From: Magnetococcales bacterium
GTDB taxonomy: Bacteria > Pseudomonadota > Magnetococcia > Magnetococcales > JADGCL01
DNA: 64,000 nt
Direction of reading: 5' to 3'
Assembly (NCBI GenBank): GCA_015229005.1
Contig: JADGCL010000006.1
Span: forward strand, 1 to 64,000
This document shows positions 18,951 to 27,793 of the stretch, in pieces. The notes under the pieces are model-generated. The model had not been told where the DNA came from, made no database searches, and worked only from the letters and a program-made list of their open reading frames with translations. Both the position numbers and the translations under genes were made by a program. Each line of letters starts with the position of its first letter. Positions within the stretch are counted from its first letter, which is position 1.

Positions 18951-20972
18951 ATGGCACTCCGGGAATTTCCCACGACCTGTCCCCTGGATTGTCCCAGTGC
19001 CTGTGCCCTGATCGCCACCATCGCCGATGGGCGCCTGCTCAAGCTGACCGGTGACCCGAGCCATCCCTTCACCCGGGGGGTGATCTGCAGCAAGGTTGCC
19101 AATTATCACCGGTTTCTGGAAGGGGAAAGGCTCACCCGCCCCCTTCTCCGGAGCGGCCCCAAGGGGAGTGGTCACTTTCGGGAGATCACCTGGGACGAGG
19201 CCCTGGACCGCATTGCCGCCGGGTTGTTGGAGGTGACGCGACGGCATGGCGCCGAGGCCGTCTTCCCCTACCATTATGGGGGCACCATGGGGGTGGTGCA
19301 ACGCAATGCCCCCGAGCGCCTGACGCACCGGGCCGGTTATTCGCGCCTGGAGAAGAACATCTGCTACAACATCGCCGAGGCCGGCTGGTTGGCCGGGGTG
19401 GGCAAGGCCTGGGGGCCGAATCCCGCCGCGATTGCCGACAGCGATCTGCCGGTTCTTTGGGGAATCAACGCCGTCTCCACCCATCTCCAGCTCATGGGAT
19501 TCGTCACCGAGGCCCGCCGACGGGGGGCGCCTCTGGTGGTGGTCGATCCTTATCGCAATCGGACGGCACGTCAAGCCGACCTGCACCTCTCTCCCCGGCC
19601 CGGGACGGATGGGGCCTTGGCCGTGGCGCTTCTGCATCTTCTGCTCGTCGAAGGGTATGCCGATACGGCGTACCTGGCGCAATGGACCGACTATTCCGAT
19701 GCCTTGCGCCACCACCTGGAGTCGCGCACCCCCGCCTGGGCGGCGCTCCTCTGTGGTGTCCCCGAGGCCGACATCCGCCGGTTTGCGCATCTTTATGGGA
19801 GGGCCAAGCGTCCGTTCATCCGCATCGGACTGGGGATGAGTCGGCACCGCAACGGCGCCGTCAATCTGCATGCCGTCTCCTGCCTGCCGGCCCTGACCGG
19901 TGCCTGGAGGCGGGGAGGGGGGGCCCTCTTCGCCACGGGGGATGCCTTTGGCGTCGTCAGTGAGCCGGTCATCCAGAGCCGGTGGAGGCAGGAACGGACC
20001 CGGATCCTCGACATGAGTCGCCTCGGGGCCTTGTTGACGGACGAGGCGCCGACCCCGGGGATTCATGCCCTGTTGGTCTTCCATGCCAATCCGGCGGGGT
20101 CGGCCCCGGATCTCGGTCGGGTTTGGAAGGGATTGCGGCGGGAAGATCTCTTCACCGTGGTTCATGAGCTGGTGATGAGCGATACCGCGCGTCTGGCTGA
20201 TCTGGTTCTTCCGGCGACCTCCTTTCTCGAACATGAGGATCTCTACAAATCCTACGGACAGTACACCCTTCAGCATGCCGGGAAGCTCCTGGAGCCGGTC
20301 GGCGAGGCGCGGAGCAATAACGATACGGTCAATGCCCTCGCCCGTCGCCTGGGTTTCGATGAGCCGCCGTTTCAGTGGGATGCGGGTGTCTTTGTGGAAC
20401 AAGTACTCGAGGCCTCCGGGCTTCCCCGGCGGGTGGATTGGCCTGGGCGCTGGCTGGATCGGGCTCCGACCGAGGCGAAGCAGTATTTTCGGGAGGGTTT
20501 TCCGCAGGAGGATGGCAGGTTCCATTTCCAGCCCGGTTGGGCGGATGCGACCATGCCCCGTTTCCCGGACCATTGGCCGGTCAATGCCAGGGATCGGGTG
20601 GATTCGGGTCGATATCCCCTGGATTTCATGACGCCGCCGGCGCACCACATCCTCAATACCACCTTCACCGCGTCGGCGTGGCACCGGTCCAGACGGGGCC
20701 GACCTCTGCTTTGGATCCATCCCGCAGACGCCCGGAGGCGGGGGATCGGAGAGGGGGACGCGGTGGTGGTATTCAACGATCAGGGAAGTGTGACCATGTG
20801 GGCGCGGGTGACCGAGGGGGTGAGGGAGGGGCTTTGTGTGACCGAGTCGAACTATCGGGGCGACGAACTGCCGGAGGGGATCGGGATCAACCTCTTGACG
20901 AGCGCCGACCGGGTCGCGCCTGCGGGTGGGGCGGCTTTCCACGACAACCGGGTCGAGGTCAGACGGCTATAG
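18951..20972 (+). CDS. Molybdopterin-dependent oxidoreductase
   Basis: CPLDCPSACAL...GVICSK (4Fe-4S), ITWDEALDRIA, DLVLPATSFLEHEDLYKSYGQYTLQ. Confidence 0.88.
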   Translation: MALREFPTTCPLDCPSACALIATIADGRLLKLTGDPSHPFTRGVICSKVANYHRFLEGERLTRPLLRSGPKGSGHFREITWDEALDRIAAGLLEVTRRHGAEAVFPYHYGGTMGVVQRNAPERLTHRAGYSRLEKNICYNIAEAGWLAGVGKAWGPNPAAIADSDLPVLWGINAVSTHLQLMGFVTEARRRGAPLVVVDPYRNRTARQADLHLSPRPGTDGALAVALLHLLLVEGYADTAYLAQWTDYSDALRHHLESRTPAWAALLCGVPEADIRRFAHLYGRAKRPFIRIGLGMSRHRNGAVNLHAVSCLPALTGAWRRGGGALFATGDAFGVVSEPVIQSRWRQERTRILDMSRLGALLTDEAPTPGIHALLVFHANPAGSAPDLGRVWKGLRREDLFTVVHELVMSDTARLADLVLPATSFLEHEDLYKSYGQYTLQHAGKLLEPVGEARSNNDTVNALARRLGFDEPPFQWDAGVFVEQVLEASGLPRRVDWPGRWLDRAPTEAKQYFREGFPQEDGRFHFQPGWADATMPRFPDHWPVNARDRVDSGRYPLDFMTPPAHHILNTTFTASAWHRSRRGRPLLWIHPADARRRGIGEGDAVVVFNDQGSVTMWARVTEGVREGLCVTESNYRGDELPEGIGINLLTSADRVAPAGGAAFHDNRVEVRRL

Positions 20973-21115
20973 AAGACATTATCGAGAGTGGTTGGGGGAG
21001 TCTGAGGGGGAGGCTCCGCCTGCCCCCTCAGTGGTGGTTCGGGGGCGAAGCCCCTGAAACAACCGGATTATGCTTCTGCCCATGCTCCCTTGAACGGTTT
21101 CCGTGATTCCTCCCT
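20971..21115 (+). repeat. Repeat family B, copy B2
   Basis: AGTGGTTGGGGGAGTCTGAGGGGGAGGCTCCGCCTGCCCCCTCAGTGGTGGTTCGGGGGCGAAGCCCCTGAAACAA..CATGCTCCCTTGAACGGTTTCC. Confidence 0.85.
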
Positions 21116-21181
21116 TGAGATGTGTTCCGCTTCGAAGGAAGGCTCCTCCCTTTGGAAGGGAGGAGCGGCCCATGTCAAATT

Positions 21182-21892
21182 TTATCCCCGGGTTTTTTCC
21201 GTCCGTTTTGCGGTTCTCTTGGCGGAGGGGGGGGAGCCGGCCCGTTGCCGGGTCTTGGTCGATGGTGAGCGTTTCCCGGGGGGGACTTCCGTCGCAGCGG
21301 CGGTCTCTTTTATTGGCGCGACGGGTTCCTCGGCCAGCGGGGGAAGAGTCGCCGCTGCTGGGAACGGCCTCCGTGTCAGTGCCGCTTCGGCCATCTCCCG
21401 GATCTTCGGCGCCGGGTCTTTAGCGGCCACCTGCAACCAGGTCTCCACGGCCTCCTCGTCCCTTTCGGCCAGGATCTCGACTGCCCGCAATCGGATGGGC
21501 TCGGCAACATCCTTCAATGCCGTGCCCAACAGTTCCGTTGCCGCCCCCCCGGTAATCTGTCCGAGGAGGGTGACGACCCGGGCCCTGACCACCTCCGCCG
21601 AATCCCGCAACCCCAACCGCAACAACGAAACCACCAGCGGATGATGGGTCTGCCGCGACAGTTCGGCGAGTGTCGCCAGGCGTACCGGCTCAGCCGGATC
21701 GGTCAATGTCTTACCCAACAGTTCGACCGCTTCGGGATCTTCGAGGGCGCCCAGTTCGCTGATCGCCCACAAACGCGTTTCTTCGTTTGCATCCAGACAA
21801 GCCAGACGAAAAGGCTCGACCGGTGACACCTCCTCGATCGAGTCGAAGACCAGCACCGGCTTTGGTTCTTCACTGACAGCCATGTTCTCCAT
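21182..21892 (-). CDS. HEAT-repeat protein with basic C-terminal tail
   Basis: Repeated ~31-aa helical units (DPAEPVRLATLAELSRQ.., DSAEVVRARVVTLLGQI.., DVAEPIRLRAVEILAER..); Lys/Arg-rich tail. Confidence 0.75.
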   Translation of the reverse strand: MENMAVSEEPKPVLVFDSIEEVSPVEPFRLACLDANEETRLWAISELGALEDPEAVELLGKTLTDPAEPVRLATLAELSRQTHHPLVVSLLRLGLRDSAEVVRARVVTLLGQITGGAATELLGTALKDVAEPIRLRAVEILAERDEEAVETWLQVAAKDPAPKIREMAEAALTRRPFPAAATLPPLAEEPVAPIKETAAATEVPPGKRSPSTKTRQRAGSPPSAKRTAKRTEKTRG

Positions 21893-21999
21893 GTTCGTTT
21901 TCTCCAAAGGGTGATGATCGATCGAAGCGTCCGGCGAGCCCTCGCCAGTTGCCGAAGAATACCGGCGCTCGAATTGACTGGAGAGCCGATATTCTTCCC

Positions 22000-22037
22000 A
22001 AAAAAAACGCCGCCCCTCCGGTTCGGGGGGGCGGCGC
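22000..22037 (-). terminator. Rho-independent terminator for the pfk gene
   Basis: On the minus strand CGCCGCCCC..GGGGCGGCG stem followed by about 8 T. Confidence 0.85.
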
Positions 22038-22062
22038 AATCCACCTCATCCGAACGAGCGGG

Positions 22063-23277
22063 CTACTTCTTGAGGATCTTCGCGACGCCGGGGGCCCGGA
22101 TCCGCGCCGTCGCCATCGAACCCGATCCCAACAGCGGTCGGAGATAATTGTCCCAGGCTTCGGTGGTGTTGTTGCCCTCGGCGTTGATGAAGGAGGGATC
22201 CATCACCTTGGTCTTGGCGGCCACGGCCTTGAGATCGTCCAGGCGGTATTCGACCGCGTAGTTGCCGGTCCGCCGGATCGTCACCGTCCCGGTCAGGCCG
22301 CCGACCAGACCGAATTGGGCTGCCTTCGCACCGGCCTCGCGCGCCTCGCGTGCATCGACGTCCGACACCACCCCCAGGAACGAGCGTTGCAGGTAGCCGA
22401 AGGTATCACCGCGAACCCGCTTGATCCCGAGCTTGCTCTTGATTTCCTCGGTGAGAAGATCCGCCAGGGCTCCGGTCCCGGAAAGCTGGACATTGCCATG
22501 GGCGTCCTTCTCGATGTTCTGCATCAGCTTGGTCATGATCGGGGTGCCGCTGGCGTCATGGATGCCCTCGGAGACGGCGATGATGCAGCGACCCAAACGG
22601 TCGTTGATCGCTTTGACGTCGCGGAGGAAGTGATCCATGACGAATTCCCGCTCGGGGACATAGATCAGGTGCGGGCCGTCGTCCGGGTGGGTCCGTCCCA
22701 GCGCGGACGCTGCGGTGAGGAAGCCTGCGTGCCGTCCCATCAACACGGCGACGTAGACTCCGGGCAGGGCCGCGTTGTCCAGGTTCGTGCCGGCGAAGGC
22801 CGAGGCGACGAACTTGGCGGCTGAGGGATAGCCCGGGGTGTGGTCGTTGATCATGAGATCGTTGTCGACGGTCTTGGGGATGTGGACCGCGGTGAGATCG
22901 TATTTCTCGTTCTGGGCGAATTCAGCGACGATCCGGCAGGTGTCGGAGGAGTCGTTGCCGCCGATGTAGAAGAATCCACGGATGTCGTGGGCCTTCAGGA
23001 CCTTGAAGATTTCGGCGCAGTAGGCCTGGTCGGGCTTGTCCCGGGTGGAGCCCAGGGCCGAGGCGGGGGCATTGGCCACGCTCTCCAGATTCTGCACCGT
23101 CTCCTGGCTGAGATCGACCAGATCCTCGTTGATGATTCCCCGGACGCCATGCCTGGCGCCGTAGATCTTCTCCACGTGGGGGATCCCGCGGGCCTCGAGG
23201 ACCGCCCCCACCAGGGATTGATTGATAACTGCGGTGGGGCCACCACCCTGCGCAATCAGCACCTTTCCCGACTTCAT
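22063..23277 (-). CDS. 6-phosphofructokinase, probably pyrophosphate-dependent
   Basis: GGGPTAVINQSLVG, FYIGGNDSSDT (in place of GGDGS), IPKTVDNDL, MGRHAGFLTAASALG. Confidence 0.88.
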   Translation of the reverse strand: MKSGKVLIAQGGGPTAVINQSLVGAVLEARGIPHVEKIYGARHGVRGIINEDLVDLSQETVQNLESVANAPASALGSTRDKPDQAYCAEIFKVLKAHDIRGFFYIGGNDSSDTCRIVAEFAQNEKYDLTAVHIPKTVDNDLMINDHTPGYPSAAKFVASAFAGTNLDNAALPGVYVAVLMGRHAGFLTAASALGRTHPDDGPHLIYVPEREFVMDHFLRDVKAINDRLGRCIIAVSEGIHDASGTPIMTKLMQNIEKDAHGNVQLSGTGALADLLTEEIKSKLGIKRVRGDTFGYLQRSFLGVVSDVDAREAREAGAKAAQFGLVGGLTGTVTIRRTGNYAVEYRLDDLKAVAAKTKVMDPSFINAEGNNTTEAWDNYLRPLLGSGSMATARIRAPGVAKILKK

Positions 23278-23696
23278 GCCTTCTCGCTCCTTTGCTTTGG
23301 TGAAATTGACGACTGAATCGACGACTGAACTGACGACCGAACCCAGGGCCGGCACGGCCCGCCCGATGTCCCCGGCATATCCAACGACGGAGTCCAGGGA
23401 AGCTGAAACCGACGCTCGCTCGGGTTCGCGGCTTTCGGAACCAGTCGGGTTAAGCGCCGACCGATTTTCCAGGGGAGTTTCGGCGTGTTCAGGCCCCGCT
23501 GCGAACGGGACGAGACACGGACCCGGGCGGCCACCACCGAGGGATCGAAACCCCGACCACCATGACACTATCGGCCATGATACGGCATAACGCAAAGTCA
23601 AACCGCTATTTTTTTGTTCCGACTCTTTCCTTCAACCACCGCTGTCGGCGGAAACTCCCGGTTGCAGGGACGGTTGTGCGGAGTGAGGAGAAAAAA

Positions 23697-24302
23697 TCAA
23701 CGGAAACGGGCCATATGGATAAGGTCCCTCTCCACACCTTCGGCGATATAGTGTCTCGATCTCGTTCCGTCCGGGATCATTCCCGACCGTTCCATGATGC
23801 AGCGCATGGCCTCGTTGCCGGTCAGGGTGCCGGCGGTCACCTTGCGGATGTCGCCTCTGGCCAGGAGGTGGTCGCACACGGCCCGCCAAGCCTCCAACCC
23901 GTATCCCAGACCCCGGCATTCCGTGGCGCCGATCAGCAGTGCCACATCGGCGAGGCCGTTATTGGGGTCGATGGTGGCGGAGATGTTGCCGATGTGCCCG
24001 ACTCCCCGGAGGAGTTCGACGATTGCCCAGAAGCGATGAGGCGTTCCTGAAAAGGAGTTCCAGAAGGTCCGGCACGACTCCAACGTATGCACATGGTGGC
24101 GCTGCTCGCTGAAGCGCATCAATGCCCGGTCGTTGAGCCAAGCGACATACCCGGGGGTCAGAAACTCCTCCCGGAAGGGGGTAATCCGCAATCTGGGGGT
24201 GAGTAAATCCTCTGGTGCGGGAGCGGTGATGGGGTTGTCGATGGCCGCGTCACTCTCTGCCGATGGTTCCTTCCAGGGGGGTGTTGCCCCTGCGTGACAC
24301 AC
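23697..24302 (-). CDS. GNAT-family N-acetyltransferase (RimJ/RimL-like)
   Basis: LLTPRLRITPFREEFLTPGYVAWLND, GVGHIGNIS, LLIGATECRGLGYGLEAWRAVCDHLL. Confidence 0.85.
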   Translation of the reverse strand: MCHAGATPPWKEPSAESDAAIDNPITAPAPEDLLTPRLRITPFREEFLTPGYVAWLNDRALMRFSEQRHHVHTLESCRTFWNSFSGTPHRFWAIVELLRGVGHIGNISATIDPNNGLADVALLIGATECRGLGYGLEAWRAVCDHLLARGDIRKVTAGTLTGNEAMRCIMERSGMIPDGTRSRHYIAEGVERDLIHMARFR

Positions 24303-24388
24303 GCGCCCCCTCCGATATCATTATGCCTGAGCGCGGCCCGCTTGGGAAGGGCCGTCTCCGGTTGGTGGCCTTACCCCGGTCGGTGGCC

Positions 24389-26164
24389 TTACTGGATCCC
24401 CAGGAGTTCCATTTTCCGGTAGAGGCTGGAGCGGCTGATGCCGAGGAGTTTGGCCGCCTCCTTTTTGCGCCAGTGGGTCGACTCCAGGGCCCAGATAATC
24501 GACTCCTTTTCGCCACCACCTTCGGGAGGGATGGCGGTCTCCGGCTGGGAGGGGGCGGCGAGAGGGGGAATGTGACCAGGGGCTGGCGACGGAAGGGGGG
24601 GGAGGCCAGCCGCGTCCCGATCGTGACTCCCCAGAAGGAACTCCTTGGGTAGATCCTTGACCCGCAGGACCGATTTGCGACACACCGCGAAGGCGCGTTC
24701 GATGACATTTTCCAGCTCGCGGACATTGCCGGGCCAGCGGTAGGTCTCGAAGACCTCGATGACCTCGGTGGCCACCTCGTGGATGTTCTTGGCGTATTTG
24801 GAGTTGAATTTCTCGAGGAAATGTTTGGTCAGGAGGGGGATGTCCTCGCGCCGCTGGCGCAGGGGGGGCAGCTTGATCTCGACGACGTTCAGCCGGTAGA
24901 AAAGGTCCTCGCGGAAGGAGCCGTCCGCGATCTGGCGCTTGAGGTCCTGATTGGTGGCCGAGATGATGCGGACGTCGACCTTGTAGGTATGGGAATCGCC
25001 GACCGGCTCGTACTCTTTTTCCTGGATGGTCCGGAGGAGACGGGTCTGCATGCGGGGGCTGATATCGCCGATTTCGTCGAGGAAGATGGTGCCGTGATCG
25101 GCCAGGGCGAAGCGCCCCCGCCGGTTTTTCACGGCGCCGGTGAAGGCTCCCTTGACGTGGCCGAAGAGTTCGCTCTCCAACAGGGCGTCCGGCAGGGCTG
25201 AACAATTCACCTTGACGAGGGGTCCCTTGGCGCGGACGCCTTCGTAATGGAGTGCCTCGGCGACCAATTCCTTACCGGTGCCGCTCTCGCCGGTGACCAG
25301 GACTGTGGCCTCCATCGCCGCCAGGTCCTCGATCAGGGTATAGACCGACTGCATGGTGGCACTGACCCCCACCAGCCGGTGAAACCGGGTTCGCTTCTTT
25401 CGGTGGAGGTCCAGGGGGGCGAGTGTGGAGCGGTCGCGGATGACGACGATGGCTCCGGTATCCTCCGGGTATTCGCCCGGGAGCGGGAAGATCGAGACCC
25501 GGACCACGAGGTTGGGGTCCGAGTGTCCCTGGCAGAAGAGTTCGGCGTCCAGGATGGCCTCCTTGTCGATCGACATGTGTCCGATCAGACCGGCAAGCTT
25601 GGGACCGCAAAGGGGGACATCCTCGAGGCGGGTGTGGTCGATATCCTCCAGGGTGATGGGGCAGAGACGAAAAACCGACTCGTTCGCGCCGCGGATGATG
25701 CCCTGGGCATCGACCCTGAGGATGGCTTCCTGAACCCCCGAGAGGACCGCTTCCAGGGTCCTTTCCGAGCGGGAGTGTCTCCTCTTGAGGGATTGATGTT
25801 CGAGATTGTGGCGGATCCGGTGGAGAAGCCGGTGGCGGGCCAGGGGGCGCATGCAGAAGTCGGCTATCCGGACCGGCAGGTGCTGGGGGATGGAGTCGCG
25901 ATCCTCGGGCGTGCCGATGAGGAGGAGGGGGGGGAGGTCCTCCGGGGGGGCTTTGATCAGCCAGCCGAGACTGGCGGTGGCCAAGGGGACACCCAGGTTC
26001 AGGATGATCATCCCGAAGCGGTTCATCCCGACTGCGGTCAGGCACTCTTCTCCGGGAGCGGCGAGGGTGACCGAATAGCCGGCCTCTTCCAACCAGAGGC
26101 CGAGCTCCGGATCGCTCTCCTTTTCCATGTTGACCAGCAATAGGGCTGCCGGGGCGGGATTCAT
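24389..26164 (-). CDS. Sigma-54-dependent transcriptional activator (degenerate REC-like - PAS - AAA+ - Fis HTH)
   Basis: VTGESGTGKELVAEALHYEG, ESELFGHVKGAFTGAV, GTIFLDEIGDISPRMQ, RWPGNVRELENVIERA, C-terminal AKLLGISRSSLYRKMELLG. Confidence 0.93.
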   Translation of the reverse strand: MNPAPAALLLVNMEKESDPELGLWLEEAGYSVTLAAPGEECLTAVGMNRFGMIILNLGVPLATASLGWLIKAPPEDLPPLLLIGTPEDRDSIPQHLPVRIADFCMRPLARHRLLHRIRHNLEHQSLKRRHSRSERTLEAVLSGVQEAILRVDAQGIIRGANESVFRLCPITLEDIDHTRLEDVPLCGPKLAGLIGHMSIDKEAILDAELFCQGHSDPNLVVRVSIFPLPGEYPEDTGAIVVIRDRSTLAPLDLHRKKRTRFHRLVGVSATMQSVYTLIEDLAAMEATVLVTGESGTGKELVAEALHYEGVRAKGPLVKVNCSALPDALLESELFGHVKGAFTGAVKNRRGRFALADHGTIFLDEIGDISPRMQTRLLRTIQEKEYEPVGDSHTYKVDVRIISATNQDLKRQIADGSFREDLFYRLNVVEIKLPPLRQRREDIPLLTKHFLEKFNSKYAKNIHEVATEVIEVFETYRWPGNVRELENVIERAFAVCRKSVLRVKDLPKEFLLGSHDRDAAGLPPLPSPAPGHIPPLAAPSQPETAIPPEGGGEKESIIWALESTHWRKKEAAKLLGISRSSLYRKMELLGIQ

Positions 26165-26223
26165 CTCCACGAACTGCCGTCTCCTCGACCACTGACTTTT
26201 GCGAAGGCCCACCCTTGCGACCC

Positions 26224-26299
26224 GGGACCTGACGCGGGGCGTCCGACCCGGGACACGAGGTGTCCAATCTGGGACATTGTGTAGCAAACACAATGTCCC
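26224..26299. promoter_or_regulatory. Candidate enhancer array: three successive GGGAC..GTCC dyads
   Basis: GGGACctgacgcggggcGTCC (26224-26244), GGGACacgaggtGTCC (26250-26265), perfect 12-bp palindrome GGGACATTGTGT-agcaa-ACACAATGTCCC (26271-26299). Confidence 0.65.
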
Positions 26300-26406
26300 A
26301 AAGACAGGGAAAATGCCTCCGTGTCTCATTGTAACAGAACCTGCGCTTCTTTGGGCATGGTCTGGTCTCCTCCCCATGTCGGAGCCGGTTCAGGGCCGAG
26401 GTCTTT

Positions 26407-26421
26407 GTTACAAATTGTGAC
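26407..26421. promoter_or_regulatory. GTNAC-N5-GTNAC motif
   Basis: GTTAC-AAATT-GTGAC, 22 bp upstream of the -24 element. Confidence 0.4.
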
Positions 26422-26442
26422 GGAGGATTGCCCTGGGAGTGT

Positions 26443-26458
26443 TGGCACGATTGATGCT
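26443..26458 (+). promoter_or_regulatory. Sigma-54 (-24/-12) promoter
   Basis: TGGCACGATTGATGCT against consensus TGGCACGNNNNTTGCW (one mismatch), correct GG-N10-GC spacing. Confidence 0.8.
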
Positions 26459-26699
26459 TTGTATTCTGTCAAATGGCTGGTGTGGCCGTCCTGACAGAGG
26501 GGTGGCGTAGGGCCGGGTTGGTTGCGCTGGTCAGAAAAGAGGCTGTCGGGGAACCGAAAGCACGGTTCGGTGTCTTCCCAGGGCGAAGGTGGGTGCGCAT
26601 ATGGTGGGTAGCACCAGTCGGGCGGTTGGGGAGACGAGGCCCCGAGAGGGGAGTGGCTGTTGGTGGTTTGAGGGACAAAAGAGAGGAAGGAGCCAGATT

Positions 26700-27662
26700 A
26701 TGAACACGACGACAAGGAGATTTGGGATCCCGGCATTGACGGTGGCCTGTGCGGTAGCCATCTTCGGCCTGCGGGGCAACGTCGTCGATCCTCAGGTTGG
26801 CGATCTCGCCATTGCGGCGATGAACGGTGATGTGGATCGTGTGGAGGCCATCGTTGCCCGTGGGATGCCCAGCTTGGCCGGGAAACATCAGGAGATGACG
26901 CCTCTTATGTGGGCTGCCCAGGAGGGGCATGATGCGATCGTCGCCAAGCTCCTGATTGCTGGGGCCGATGTCAACGCCCGGGACCGCTTTGGGTTCACCC
27001 CCTTGATGCTTGCTGCCCAGTGGGGTTATGACGACATCGCCGATATGCTTCTGGACAAGGGTGCGGAGGTCAATGCCCTTACGGAGAGTGGTCACAGTGC
27101 CCTGATGCTCTCTTCCCGGTACGATTTCCCGGACATGGCGAGGAAGCTCATCGCCTCCGGCGCCGAGGTGAACCAGGCCAATCGCGAGGGCAAGACGGCG
27201 GTCGCTTATGCTGCGGAGTTCGGTCACTACGAGATGGTTGCCATGCTGTTGGACAACGGGGCCGACCCCAATGTCCAAGAGAGGAAAGGTGGGTACACAC
27301 CGTTGATGCTGGCGGCGAGGGCTGGCCACCAGGAGGCTGCCGATCTTCTTTTGGCTGCGGGGGCCCAGGCCGACCTTCGCCATGACAGTGGGGCGACGGC
27401 GCTGTTGATGGCTGCTGAGCAGGGCCATACTGGCCTTGTCCGGGCGATGTTGGCTCACGGTGCCGATGTCGATGCTGCCGATGAGGATGGGATCACGGCG
27501 CTGATGTTTGCGCTCCAGAGCGGTCATGCCGAGACGGCGAAGCTCCTTGTGGAGAATGGTGCCAGTGCGATGGGCGTCGATAAGGAGGGTCGCTCGGTTG
27601 CCGACTATGCTTTCCAGGGGAAGATGCCGGATGATGTGGTGAGGTCGATTCTGGCCGGATGA
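26700..27662 (+). CDS. Ankyrin-repeat protein, probably exported or membrane anchored
   Basis: Hydrophobic N-terminus; many ANK units (TPLMWAAQEGHDAIVAKLLIAGADVNARD, TPLMLAAQWGYDDIADMLLDKGAEVNAL ...). Confidence 0.92.
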   Translation: MNTTTRRFGIPALTVACAVAIFGLRGNVVDPQVGDLAIAAMNGDVDRVEAIVARGMPSLAGKHQEMTPLMWAAQEGHDAIVAKLLIAGADVNARDRFGFTPLMLAAQWGYDDIADMLLDKGAEVNALTESGHSALMLSSRYDFPDMARKLIASGAEVNQANREGKTAVAYAAEFGHYEMVAMLLDNGADPNVQERKGGYTPLMLAARAGHQEAADLLLAAGAQADLRHDSGATALLMAAEQGHTGLVRAMLAHGADVDAADEDGITALMFALQSGHAETAKLLVENGASAMGVDKEGRSVADYAFQGKMPDDVVRSILAG

Positions 27663-27713
27663 TCCTGGGGTTCCGCGACTCGCTTCGGGACTCTGACGGG
27701 ATTGTTGCTGATG

Positions 27714-27736
27714 ACGGGACCCTGCGCGGGTCCCGT
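27714..27736. promoter_or_regulatory. Intercistronic perfect hairpin (possible attenuator or processing site)
   Basis: ACGGGACCC-tgcgc-GGGTCCCGT between the ankyrin and heptaheme genes. Confidence 0.45.
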
Positions 27737-27793
27737 CCGTCGTTTTCGGGTGGCGGTTCGATCCGGGTGGTCTTCACTGTGGGGTTGACTCTC

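Noticed and set aside
18876-20942. N-terminal ~690 aa of the 909-aa minus ORF
   Set aside because: Antisense of the Mo-oxidoreductase; only the C-terminal Nth part (18213-18875) is real.
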